Of a stretch of DNA of 62,787 bases, positions 7,998 through 15,189 are shown in pieces. The stretch comes from a virus, in the IMG/VR virus record IMGVR_UViG_3300028423_000849, positions 1 through 62,787 of that record. One strand, written 5' to 3'. Each line of letters opens with the position of its first letter. Within the stretch, counting starts at the first letter, position 1. The notes under the pieces are model-generated. The model had not been told where the DNA came from, made no database searches, and was given only the letters and a program-made list of their open reading frames with translations. A program made the translations under genes and the position numbers.

Positions 7998-8377
7998 GAA
8001 CCATATGGATCACATTTCAACAGGAAGGTGTTCACAAGTACCCAGCTGCACTTGACGATGAGCGTCTAGCAACAGGCAACTGGGATGATGTCAGCTTCTT
8101 GGGCTATCCCCACAGGCACATGTTTCACTTTAAAGTATGGATTGAGGTGTTCCATGATGACCGAGACATTGAATTCATACAGTTCAAACGCTGGTTACAG
8201 AGATTGTACACTGTGGACGGTGTGCTAGATTTAGACTACAAGAGCTGTGAAATGATCGCTGACGACCTTGCAGAAAAGATTCAAGAAAAATATCCAGGTC
8301 GGTGGCTGAAGATTTCAGTTGCTGAGGATGATGAAAATGGGTGCGAGATTGACTATCCTGCACACGGCAAACTCTAG
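7994..8377 (+). CDS. Divergent QueD-like (T-fold) protein
   Basis: A 127-residue protein. It can be aligned by eye with 6-carboxytetrahydropterin synthase (QueD): PHRHMFHFKVWIEV matches the HGH-containing strand with zinc histidines, DIEFIQFKRWL matches the IIDF helix region, SCEMIADDLAEKI matches the TSEVLAKWIW helix, and VAEDDENGCEI matches VKET...GC. The catalytic Cys that precedes HGH in ordinary QueD is not seen. Context (FolE, QueE, DpdA) makes QueD the expected missing step, producing carboxytetrahydropterin from dihydroneopterin triphosphate. Overlaps the preceding small ORF by 4 nt. Confidence 0.5.
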   Translation: MRTIWITFQQEGVHKYPAALDDERLATGNWDDVSFLGYPHRHMFHFKVWIEVFHDDRDIEFIQFKRWLQRLYTVDGVLDLDYKSCEMIADDLAEKIQEKYPGRWLKISVAEDDENGCEIDYPAHGKL

Positions 8378-8463
8378 CAACGCAAAAACTCAGAGAGGCG
8401 GCTGTGACCTCACTGTTTGCACTACAACAATCACAGATAAAAACACAAAAACGGAGAAACACA

Positions 8464-8643
8464 ATGACAGAAACACATCTAAAAATCAAAGCATTGTTTG
8501 AAGAATACGCGGAAGAAAACGAGAAGTTCGAAGAGAAAGGCGTAAAAGCTGCAAGCTCTCGTGCACGCAAAGCACTCAGTGAGATCACCAAGTTGGCAAA
8601 AACTCGCCGTGCTGAAATCCAAGACAAAAAGAACAGCATGTAA
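8464..8643 (+). CDS. Small histone H1-like basic protein
   Basis: A 59-residue protein starting at the ATG after CGGAGAA. The segment EKGVKAASSRARKALSEITKLAKTRRAEIQ is a basic amphipathic helix pattern. It resembles the small histone H1/Hc1-like proteins annotated in marine T4-like phages. It may bind DNA or nucleoid, but that is inferred from composition. An upstream GTG in the same frame (8404) lacks a ribosome site. Confidence 0.65.
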   Translation: MTETHLKIKALFEEYAEENEKFEEKGVKAASSRARKALSEITKLAKTRRAEIQDKKNSM

Positions 8644-8652
8644 GGAATCGAT

Positions 8653-8805
8653 ATGACTGAGGAAAAAGACACGTCGTCACCAAAAAAAATTTCTCGCAAA
8701 GAGGCCAACCGCCTAAATAACTTTGCACAGGAACTTGATGATGAAATCACACATGTGGTCGACTATGGCACCATGGATGATCAAGAAGACAACACCAAGG
8801 ACTAA
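8653..8805 (+). CDS. Small hypothetical protein (50 aa)
   Basis: A 50-residue ORF beginning MTEEKDTSSPKKISRKEANR, with ribosome site TAAGGA in the stop of the previous gene. The N-terminal half is basic and the C-terminal half acidic. It ends 3 nt before the glycosyltransferase start, consistent with an operon. No family recognised. Confidence 0.55.
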   Translation: MTEEKDTSSPKKISRKEANRLNNFAQELDDEITHVVDYGTMDDQEDNTKD

Positions 8806-8808
8806 ACA

Positions 8809-10005
8809 ATGAGAAAACTCTACTACATGGGCTTAGAAAGCTATGAAGCACGCTACACACTGCAGTTACAGGACTGGAATGAGCAGGTGTTTCAGCTCAA
8901 CGGCATTGACTACGAAGTGATCACAGGTGAGGAACTAGACAATTCCAAGGCCATTGTCACTGGCTCAGTGTTGGATGCCCATGGGCGTAGCTACTATAGT
9001 CTCAGTCAGACCATGAACCTCATCCAGAAGATGAAAAACGGCGAAATCACCAAAGACGATGTGATCTTCTATGAAGATATGTTCACACCCGGACTTGAGT
9101 GTTTGCCATACATCATGGATCAATCACCCCCAGAGTATCGTCCTCAGGTGTATGTGCGTTTTCTTGCACAAACTGTTGATCCAGATGATTTTCTTGTCCG
9201 CGAAGGCATGTTCAAGTGGATGCGAAGATATGAACAGATGGTGGATGAGTTTGTAACTGGAATCTGTGTGGCCAGCGAAGAGTTTGTGGCACACCTGCGA
9301 ATCGCTGGCATACAGACTCCTATCTATGTCACAGGCTTGCCTTTTGGTAAATCTGAAGTAGAAAGCAGAGTCCCTGACCGCAAATCCTTGGATCAACGCT
9401 GTCAGCGTGTGGTATTCGCTGCTCGCTGGGATGACGAAAAGCAGCCTGACTTTTACATGGATCTTGCTGAACACTACTACAGCATTGATCCCAGTGTGGA
9501 GTTTGCTGTGTTGTGCGGTCATCCCGAGCTCAAAAGCAACAATCTCAGCTATGTGGAGCGCGCAAAGCAGTTAGAACAGGGCAGCACAGCAAACTTCCGT
9601 GTGTACACAGGACTCAAGAAAAATGACTACTACAGCCTGCTTGCAGACAGTCAGGTGTTGTTCAACTGTGCACTGCAGGACTGGGTTAGCAACACCGTGA
9701 GCGAAGCAGACACCATGGGCACGCTCACACTGTATCCTGCATATAGAAGTTTTCCTGAGGTGTTTGCCAACAACAACAGGCATCTCTATGTGCCCTGGAG
9801 CATCCAAGATGCTCAGCAAAAACTCACTGACATGTTTGATTCCATCAAAGACAACAATCTCAGCGAATACTCGCTGGGCAAAATCAGCGACTATCAAGAC
9901 GGAACAATTCAGAGAACCATTGATGTACTACAAGGCAAAGGAGCACAGTGGCAGAGAAACGATTGGAGTTTCAGACGCCACGTAGCTGAGGCAAAATATG
10001 AGTGA
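8809..10005 (+). CDS. GT-B fold glycosyltransferase
   Basis: A 398-residue protein with the two-domain pattern of GT-B enzymes. The C-terminal half has VVFAARWDDEKQPDFYMDLA (start of the nucleotide-sugar domain, about 203-225), FRVYTGLKKNDYYSLLADSQVLFNCALQDWVSNTVSEA and PAYRSFPEVF, as in GT4-like enzymes. Its last 8 bases overlap the epimerase gene. It sits in the replication and modification cluster, not in the late glycan block. It could act on modified DNA bases or on surface sugars; nothing in the sequence decides. Confidence 0.75.
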   Translation: MRKLYYMGLESYEARYTLQLQDWNEQVFQLNGIDYEVITGEELDNSKAIVTGSVLDAHGRSYYSLSQTMNLIQKMKNGEITKDDVIFYEDMFTPGLECLPYIMDQSPPEYRPQVYVRFLAQTVDPDDFLVREGMFKWMRRYEQMVDEFVTGICVASEEFVAHLRIAGIQTPIYVTGLPFGKSEVESRVPDRKSLDQRCQRVVFAARWDDEKQPDFYMDLAEHYYSIDPSVEFAVLCGHPELKSNNLSYVERAKQLEQGSTANFRVYTGLKKNDYYSLLADSQVLFNCALQDWVSNTVSEADTMGTLTLYPAYRSFPEVFANNNRHLYVPWSIQDAQQKLTDMFDSIKDNNLSEYSLGKISDYQDGTIQRTIDVLQGKGAQWQRNDWSFRRHVAEAKYE

Positions 10006-10975
10006 TCAAAAAACAGTATTAGTTACAGGCGGCAGTGGTTTCATTGGCACAATGGTGTGCCTGCAGTTGGTTGAAGCAGGCTACAATGTGATCAACATTG
10101 ACCGAGACAAGAAGAAAAAAGAGTTGCCAGGAACCACACTGTATCCGTTTGATATCAGCAATCACCAGGTGGATGGCATTATTCAACTCACCAAGCCCGA
10201 CACCATCATACATCTTGCTGCAGATCACGAAGTGGGTCGTAGTGTCCAAGAGCCCCATGTGTTCTATCAAAACAATGTGGCAAACACCATTGGCCTACTA
10301 AACAGTGCACTTGAAGCAGGAGTAAAAAACTTTGTGTTTTCCAGCACCAGCAGCGTTTACGGCGACACACACAGTTTTCCCACAGCAGAGACAGAACCTA
10401 TGCTGCCAGTTAGCCCCTACGGACGCAGCAAAGCATTTGTGGAAGATCTCCTGTGGGATTACACACACGCTCACAGTATGCGCTTTGTCAGCCTGCGCTA
10501 CTTTAACGCTGCTGGTGCTGACCCTGACATGAGGCACGGCTACACACAAGACCCTGCCAGCCACCTTGTGCCCATTGTGTGCAGAGGTGCGCTCAGTGGC
10601 GACACTCTCAGTGTGTATGGCAATGACTATGACACCACAGATGGCACCTGTGAACGTGACTACACGCATGTGTGGGATATTGCATCAGCACATCTCAGTG
10701 CCATGGAGTATCTAGACAACGGTGGCAACAGTGATGTGTTCAACATTGGTGCAGGCAACAGCACCAGTGTGCTGGGTATTGTAGATGCACTCGCAGAAAC
10801 CACAGGAGCCACAGTCAACTATGAGTTTGTTGATAGAAGACCAGGTGATCCTCCAAAGACCTACTCTAATATCTCAAAAGCACAAAAAGTGCTTGGTTGG
10901 TCACCCAAATACAATATCAACGACATTGTCCAACATGCTTATCAATGGGAACAAAACAAGAGGAAAAAACGCTGA
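9998..10975 (+). CDS. NAD-dependent sugar epimerase/dehydratase (GalE-like)
   Basis: A 325-residue extended short-chain dehydrogenase. GGSGFIG near residues 11-17 binds NAD, the catalytic pair is Y141/K145 in SPYGRSKAF, and RYFNAAGADPDMRHG is typical of UDP-glucose 4-epimerases. It probably interconverts UDP-hexoses for the upstream glycosyltransferase, with which it overlaps by 8 nt. The exact sugar cannot be read from sequence. Confidence 0.88.
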   Translation: MSDQKTVLVTGGSGFIGTMVCLQLVEAGYNVINIDRDKKKKELPGTTLYPFDISNHQVDGIIQLTKPDTIIHLAADHEVGRSVQEPHVFYQNNVANTIGLLNSALEAGVKNFVFSSTSSVYGDTHSFPTAETEPMLPVSPYGRSKAFVEDLLWDYTHAHSMRFVSLRYFNAAGADPDMRHGYTQDPASHLVPIVCRGALSGDTLSVYGNDYDTTDGTCERDYTHVWDIASAHLSAMEYLDNGGNSDVFNIGAGNSTSVLGIVDALAETTGATVNYEFVDRRPGDPPKTYSNISKAQKVLGWSPKYNINDIVQHAYQWEQNKRKKR

Positions 10976-11451
10976 TGTCGACCACCAAAGAATATATCAG
11001 CAGTGCACAGATGAATGGTTATTATCTAGATGTTATACAGGCCATGAGCAGTGCACAGTATCAACCAGATCAGATTGTGGCAGTGAGTCGAGGAGGTTTG
11101 GATTTCGGCGTCAAGCTCAGTCACTGGGTCGATGATGCAGACTTTGTGCCGCTCACATGGCAAACACGCGACGGGGCAGACAAGGATATTGAGCTGCTGA
11201 ATCGTGTGTTATCTAAATACTCAGGCTGCAACATACTGTTTGTGGATGACATCTGTGACAGTGGAAAGACATTGGGCGAAATTGAACAATATATCAACAG
11301 TGTAGACACAGATGTATACATAGATTACGCAGTGGCTATCCACAATCAGGATGCAGACTTTGCACCCACATGGTGTGGGAGAACCATCTACCGTAACATG
11401 GACACACAGTGGTTTGTGTTTCCTTGGGAAGAATGGTGGAGTACCAACTAG
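10975..11451 (+). CDS. Phosphoribosyltransferase-like protein
   Basis: A 158-residue protein starting at the ATG that overlaps the epimerase stop (ATGA). It has the PRPP-binding signature ILFVDDICDSGKTL near residues 86-100 and an N-terminal VAVSRGGLDFG, matching type I purine phosphoribosyltransferases (XGPRT/HGPRT-like). The substrate is unknown. Placement among deazaguanine genes makes a purine or deazapurine substrate attractive, as inference. A weak second PRPP site cannot be excluded. Confidence 0.75.
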   Translation: MSTTKEYISSAQMNGYYLDVIQAMSSAQYQPDQIVAVSRGGLDFGVKLSHWVDDADFVPLTWQTRDGADKDIELLNRVLSKYSGCNILFVDDICDSGKTLGEIEQYINSVDTDVYIDYAVAIHNQDADFAPTWCGRTIYRNMDTQWFVFPWEEWWSTN

Positions 11452-11462
11452 AGGAGAGAAAT

Positions 11463-11660
11463 GTGAACAATGCAAAAAAAATTGAACATAGAATCAAATG
11501 CCTAGAAGAACGCCACAGAGAACTAGACAAGGATATTCAGGTAGCCTATGACACATTCAAAGAAGACTGTGTGGTGGGCGCGCTCAAAAAACAGAAACTG
11601 CAGATCAAGGATAAAATTCAAGACCTCAAACAACAAATTGTTGACACACACCAGCAATAG
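11463..11660 (+). CDS. DUF465 (YdcH)-like small helical protein
   Basis: A protein of about 65 residues from a GTG start, chosen because GAGGAGAG lies 5-10 nt upstream. In-frame upstream starts exist (ATG at 11433). IEHRIKCLEERHRELDKDI and LKKQKLQIKDKIQDL form two coiled-coil helices like the DUF465 family of small bacterial proteins. The function of that family is unknown. Confidence 0.6.
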   Translation: MNNAKKIEHRIKCLEERHRELDKDIQVAYDTFKEDCVVGALKKQKLQIKDKIQDLKQQIVDTHQQ

Positions 11661-11669
11661 TGCTATGCT
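11641..11669 (+). promoter_or_regulatory. Possible sigma-70 promoter for folE
   Basis: TTGACA at 11641-11646, a 17-nt spacer and TATGCT at 11664-11669 preceded by TG (extended -10, TGcTATGCT). It lies in the 3' end of the previous gene and 28 nt before the folE start. It fits the pattern of other host-type promoters in this window. Confidence 0.5.
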
Positions 11670-11696
11670 ATACAACTACATGGAACACATACATCA

Positions 11697-12395
11697 ATGA
11701 AAAATCACAAATACAAATACCAAGAAATTGCAGATCGTATCCGAGATGCTGACGCCCCATACTGGGCCAAAGACAATATCAGCCGATTCATCCTTGAAGG
11801 CGAACAAGAAACGCTCATCGACGAGCTCACAGAAAAGTTTGAAGGTGTGTTGGATGCACTGATCATTGATCGTGACAATGATCCCAACAGTCACGGCACT
11901 GCTCAAAGATTGGCTAAAATGTATTTCAATGAGCTCATGCAGGGAAGATACTGTAATAAGCCTGCTGTGACCGCCTTTCCCAATGACGGCGATGATCCCT
12001 ACACAGGCATGTTGGTTGCGCGTGCGGAAATAAAAAGCATGTGCAGTCACCACCATCAGCCTGTGACAGGCGTGGCCTATATTGGCATTATTCCCAACGG
12101 GCAAGTCATCGGCCTCAGCAAGTACGTTCGACTGGCACAGTGGTGTGCTCGACGTGGCACATTGCAAGAAGAGTTGGCCAACGACATTGCCAGAGAAATC
12201 GTCTCAGAAACAGGCAGCAAAAATGTGGGTGTGTACGTACAGGCCACACATGGTTGCTGTGAGAATCGTGGCATTGGCGCACACAGCAGTCTCACACAGA
12301 CCACTGTGCTCAAAGGATCGTTTCTCAACGACGCAGGCACCAAGAAGGAGTTTTTTGACAACATCAATCTGCAACAACAGTTTTCTCCTAGGTGA
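11697..12395 (+). CDS. folE: GTP cyclohydrolase I (FolE)
   Basis: A 232-residue enzyme. The zinc ligands are seen as C116-SH-H119 (CSHHHQP) and the second Cys in GCCENRGI near 187. DNDPNSHGTAQRLAKMYFNEL matches the N-terminal helical region and the IGLSKYVRLAQWCARR block is the family core. FolE makes dihydroneopterin triphosphate from GTP, the first step to preQ0 as well as folate. With QueE and a QueD-like protein it supports 7-deazaguanine synthesis by the phage. Confidence 0.93.
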   Translation: MKNHKYKYQEIADRIRDADAPYWAKDNISRFILEGEQETLIDELTEKFEGVLDALIIDRDNDPNSHGTAQRLAKMYFNELMQGRYCNKPAVTAFPNDGDDPYTGMLVARAEIKSMCSHHHQPVTGVAYIGIIPNGQVIGLSKYVRLAQWCARRGTLQEELANDIAREIVSETGSKNVGVYVQATHGCCENRGIGAHSSLTQTTVLKGSFLNDAGTKKEFFDNINLQQQFSPR

Positions 12396-12499
12396 CACGC
12401 AGTAGGGTGTGCACTGTTGTTAAATATACTACACAAACACACAGAAGCCACTGTTATAGTATGCTACACACTCAAACCACACAAGCAGAGGAGCAGAAT

Positions 12500-13033
12500 A
12501 TGATCTCACTGAGAGGACCAAACAATGTAATGGTGGTAGATCGCACTGCTGTTCCGGTTGAACAGGTCTGCGAACAGGTTCTCAGCACACAGTTCGCTGA
12601 TCAAGTGCTAGAACAGTTTCCCATAACCACCGAAGAACTGTTTGCTTGTCTAGAGGTGTTCAGCGACACACAAGGACCCATAAACAATGACTTTGTTAGT
12701 ATTTCGTGTGTGAAAACAGATGACGGTGATGTTGAACTGGAGACCACGGCAGTCAGCGATTGGGTATACATTACCGCTGTATATCTAGGAGAGCAAGTCA
12801 CACAAAACGAAGAACGATTTGACACCTTGTATGCCTATGGCATGGAGAGTGTGATGTATGACTGCTTGCTGGATATGCAGAACGGCAGATCCAGTTTCAA
12901 TCACAGTGACATACACAGAATAGTGTTTGACGCATTTGTGGAAGCCTACGGCGATCTCACAGACGATGATGTGGTCAAACTCATAGAAAGTCTCAAAGAG
13001 GAAGGATTCCCCTATGACGACACTGAAGTATAG
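12500..13033 (+). CDS. Hypothetical acidic protein
   Basis: A 177-residue protein, start chosen at the ATG with GAGGAG 7-12 nt upstream; an in-frame ATG far upstream has no ribosome site. It is acidic with no recognised motif and no membrane span. Its last 20 nt overlap queE, so the two are probably translated together. The region upstream (12396-12499) holds only a weak late-box-like GTTAAATA at 12419. Confidence 0.6.
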   Translation: MISLRGPNNVMVVDRTAVPVEQVCEQVLSTQFADQVLEQFPITTEELFACLEVFSDTQGPINNDFVSISCVKTDDGDVELETTAVSDWVYITAVYLGEQVTQNEERFDTLYAYGMESVMYDCLLDMQNGRSSFNHSDIHRIVFDAFVEAYGDLTDDDVVKLIESLKEEGFPYDDTEV

Positions 13034-13937
13034 CGAAACATTTTATAGCTCACAGGGCGAAGGCCATTACATGGGCATACCCAGCCTATGGATGAGATTT
13101 TTCCTGTGTAATCTACAGTGCAACGGTTTTGGACAAGATGACCCCACTGATCCCGATAGCTGGGAGTTGCCCTATGAAAACATTGACATCTCAGATGTCA
13201 CAGATGTCACTGAGTTGCCTGTGTTCAGCAAAGGCTGTGACAGCTCATACACATGGGCCAAACGTTACAAGCATTTGATCACAGATCGCAGTGTGCCTGA
13301 TGCTGTTGATGAACTCACTGCACTGCTGCCAGGAGGCAAGTTTCAGCATCCTGCTACCCAACAGTGGGTTCACATGGTGTTCACAGGCGGCGAGCCCATG
13401 CTGAAAAACACACAGCCGGGCATGAGTGCTGTGCTTGAAGAATTTGCACAGCGTGATAATCCATGCCGCTTTGTGACCATTGAGACCAATGGCACCAAAC
13501 CTATTACCACAGAGCTTGCAGACTGGATTCAGCAGAGATTTCTAGGAAGCAGTGAATATGATGGCACAGTGCCAGACCACTTAGGTGAGCCGGAGTGGTT
13601 TTGGAGTGTGAGTCCCAAACTGTGGAGCACTGCGGGTGAGAAAACAGCCAAAGCCATACAACCCGAGGTTGTAGGTGAATATGCCAAAGCAAGCAATCGA
13701 GGTCAGCTGAAATATGTGGTCAATGGCAGCAAAGAAAGTTGGCGAGAAGTTGAGGAATACACACAGTGGTTCCGCGAAGCAGGAGTGGATTGGCCTGTGT
13801 GGATCATGGGCGTGGGTGGCACAGTGGAAGGACTCAAGCTCACAGAAGCAGACATTGCTGATGAAACCATACAGCGTGGATACAACTATACCACTCGTGC
13901 GCATGCACACATCTATGGCAACGCCATTGGCAAATAA
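13014..13937 (+). CDS. queE: QueE-like 7-carboxy-7-deazaguanine synthase
   Basis: A 307-residue radical SAM enzyme. The N-terminus SETFYSSQGEG and GIPSLWMRFFLCNLQC are typical of QueE, as are FTGGEP near 124 and FVTIETNGT. The iron-sulfur cysteines appear as C32-x3-C36 with the third, C75 in GCDSSYTW, displaced by an insertion of about 38 residues; ordinary QueE has CxxC at this place. The enzyme rearranges carboxytetrahydropterin to carboxydeazaguanine. The C-terminal half WFWSVSPKLW and QLKYVV fits the family. Confidence 0.88.
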   Translation: MTTLKYSETFYSSQGEGHYMGIPSLWMRFFLCNLQCNGFGQDDPTDPDSWELPYENIDISDVTDVTELPVFSKGCDSSYTWAKRYKHLITDRSVPDAVDELTALLPGGKFQHPATQQWVHMVFTGGEPMLKNTQPGMSAVLEEFAQRDNPCRFVTIETNGTKPITTELADWIQQRFLGSSEYDGTVPDHLGEPEWFWSVSPKLWSTAGEKTAKAIQPEVVGEYAKASNRGQLKYVVNGSKESWREVEEYTQWFREAGVDWPVWIMGVGGTVEGLKLTEADIADETIQRGYNYTTRAHAHIYGNAIGK

Positions 13938-13963
13938 CACGCATTGATTAAGAGGAACATGCA

Positions 13964-14518
13964 ATGACTATTTTTAACAAACTGTTTGGCAACCACAGAG
14001 ATCGTGCTGTTGCCGATGCAAAAAAAACACTGTCCGGATACGATCTAGAGAAACGCATATTGGAAATTGATCTAGAGCACAACAACATTAGCCGTTTGGA
14101 GTATCAGCAGGCACTAGATGATCTGGAAATCAAAGAGCTGGGTAAAAAAGCACACAGTCAACAACATCTTGAAGAACTCAAGCTGGAGCACAGTCTCAAG
14201 CAAGGCAGTATCTCACACACAGACTATGAGCGTGAGTTGGCCACACTCAGAGGTGAGCCTTATGTGAACGTGCTCAACATGGATGTCAACCGAGAAAATG
14301 TTGTGCAGGGATACATCGAGCTGGACTGGAACGATGAGTTTGTGAAAATGCTCACTGAAGCTGGCATCACAGGAACCAGCGACGATGATGTGGTCAACAA
14401 ATGGTTCAATGGTGTATGCCGTACTGTGCTGTGGCAGGAGCAAGCAGACCTAGATTATGGCATGGACAGCGAACAAGGAAGACCAGATGTCGAATATAGA
14501 TCAGAAAGCAAAGACTAA
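13964..14518 (+). CDS. Conserved hypothetical protein with SHOCT-like repeats
   Basis: A 184-residue protein preceded by AGAGGAAC. The N-terminal half carries two short helical units, EIDLEHNNISRLEYQQALDD and KLEHSLKQGSISHTDYERE, each with the pattern hydrophobic-x-x-G/N-x-I-S-x-x-[ED]-Y-x-x-x-L seen in SHOCT-like short domains. The C-terminal half is unfamiliar. It overlaps the next gene by 32 nt. Function unknown. Confidence 0.65.
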   Translation: MTIFNKLFGNHRDRAVADAKKTLSGYDLEKRILEIDLEHNNISRLEYQQALDDLEIKELGKKAHSQQHLEELKLEHSLKQGSISHTDYERELATLRGEPYVNVLNMDVNRENVVQGYIELDWNDEFVKMLTEAGITGTSDDDVVNKWFNGVCRTVLWQEQADLDYGMDSEQGRPDVEYRSESKD

Positions 14519-14729
14519 GCTAGCGGAATTGCTCAGTGCTGTTCAGCCAGTGATCAAAGGCTGTATTAAACAGATGAGCCAAAGAGAAGTAGAATACATA
14601 TTGGAAAACTACAGCAAGTTCTTGAAACTGGATCTAGAACGTGATTTCCAGGAGGTCAAGAAAGAGGTCAACAGTGATTCCAACAACATTGACGATTTGT
14701 TTTCTGGACTGACCAAAGATAAAGACTAG
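14487..14729 (+). CDS. Small hypothetical protein with C-terminal IDDLFSGL motif
   Basis: An 80-residue protein; the ATG at 14487 is chosen because AAGGAAG lies upstream, ahead of an in-frame ATG at 14457 without one. It is largely helical and charged. Near the C-terminus, NNIDDLFSGL is a short acidic-hydrophobic patch. Clamp-binding tails of T4-type proteins have a related character, but the match is weak and not at the very end. Overlaps the preceding gene. Confidence 0.6.
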   Translation: MSNIDQKAKTKLAELLSAVQPVIKGCIKQMSQREVEYILENYSKFLKLDLERDFQEVKKEVNSDSNNIDDLFSGLTKDKD

Positions 14730-14734
14730 CACTC

Positions 14735-14742
14735 TATAAACA
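14735..14742 (+). promoter_or_regulatory. Possible late promoter box TATAAACA
   Basis: TATAAACA, one base from the T4 late consensus TATAAATA, lies 16 nt before the start of the secreted protein gene. Confidence 0.45.
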
Positions 14743-14757
14743 CCTAGGAGAAGCCGC

Positions 14758-15132
14758 ATGAAACAGTTTTTCGTTATAGTGATCACAATCTCAGCACTTT
14801 GGTTATCAAACCATGCACAGGCACAGACCTATCATGTGATTCCAAGTACATGCACACATGTGTACTGGAGTTATACCAAAGATCGATTTGGTCGCACCAT
14901 AAAACGGCCTGTGTGCTTGAACTATTCTAGACCACAGACCGTTGTGATTCCTGATCGACGCAGATACAATCGCAGCAACGACATTCTCAGTGCTATCATT
15001 GCGGGTGTAGCCAGCTACTATATTATTGATCGCAGCAATCGCTGGTACTACAAGAACAATCATCGGAGTAGACATCCCCACAGCAATTTCACACAGTGCG
15101 TGCATTGGCATAGAAATCGCCCTTGCAGATAA
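14758..15132 (+). CDS. Small exported basic protein
   Basis: A 124-residue protein with a classic signal peptide: basic MK, hydrophobic FFVIVITISALWLS and an AQAQ cleavage region near 20-23. The mature part is rich in Arg, Tyr and His, with four Cys that could form disulfides, and a short hydrophobic segment (ILSAIIAGVASYYII). Ribosome site TAGGAGAA. Exported phage proteins can act in the periplasm during lysis or superinfection control; no specific role is shown. Confidence 0.7.
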   Translation: MKQFFVIVITISALWLSNHAQAQTYHVIPSTCTHVYWSYTKDRFGRTIKRPVCLNYSRPQTVVIPDRRRYNRSNDILSAIIAGVASYYIIDRSNRWYYKNNHRSRHPHSNFTQCVHWHRNRPCR

Positions 15133-15133
15133 C

Positions 15134-15161
15134 TTGACAACACAGAGAAGATCTGTATAAT
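15134..15161 (+). promoter_or_regulatory. Sigma-70 promoter, near consensus
   Basis: TTGACA at 15134-15139, a 16-nt spacer and TATAAT at 15156-15161: both hexamers are perfect. It lies just after the stop of the exported protein and upstream of the exonuclease gene, so it is likely an early phage promoter read by the host polymerase. Confidence 0.85.
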
Positions 15162-15189
15162 ACAAGTATACACACACTGCAGCAAGCAC

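Noticed and set aside
8404-8463. Upstream GTG extension of the H1-like gene
   Set aside because: No ribosome site, whereas the ATG at 8464 has CGGAGAA.
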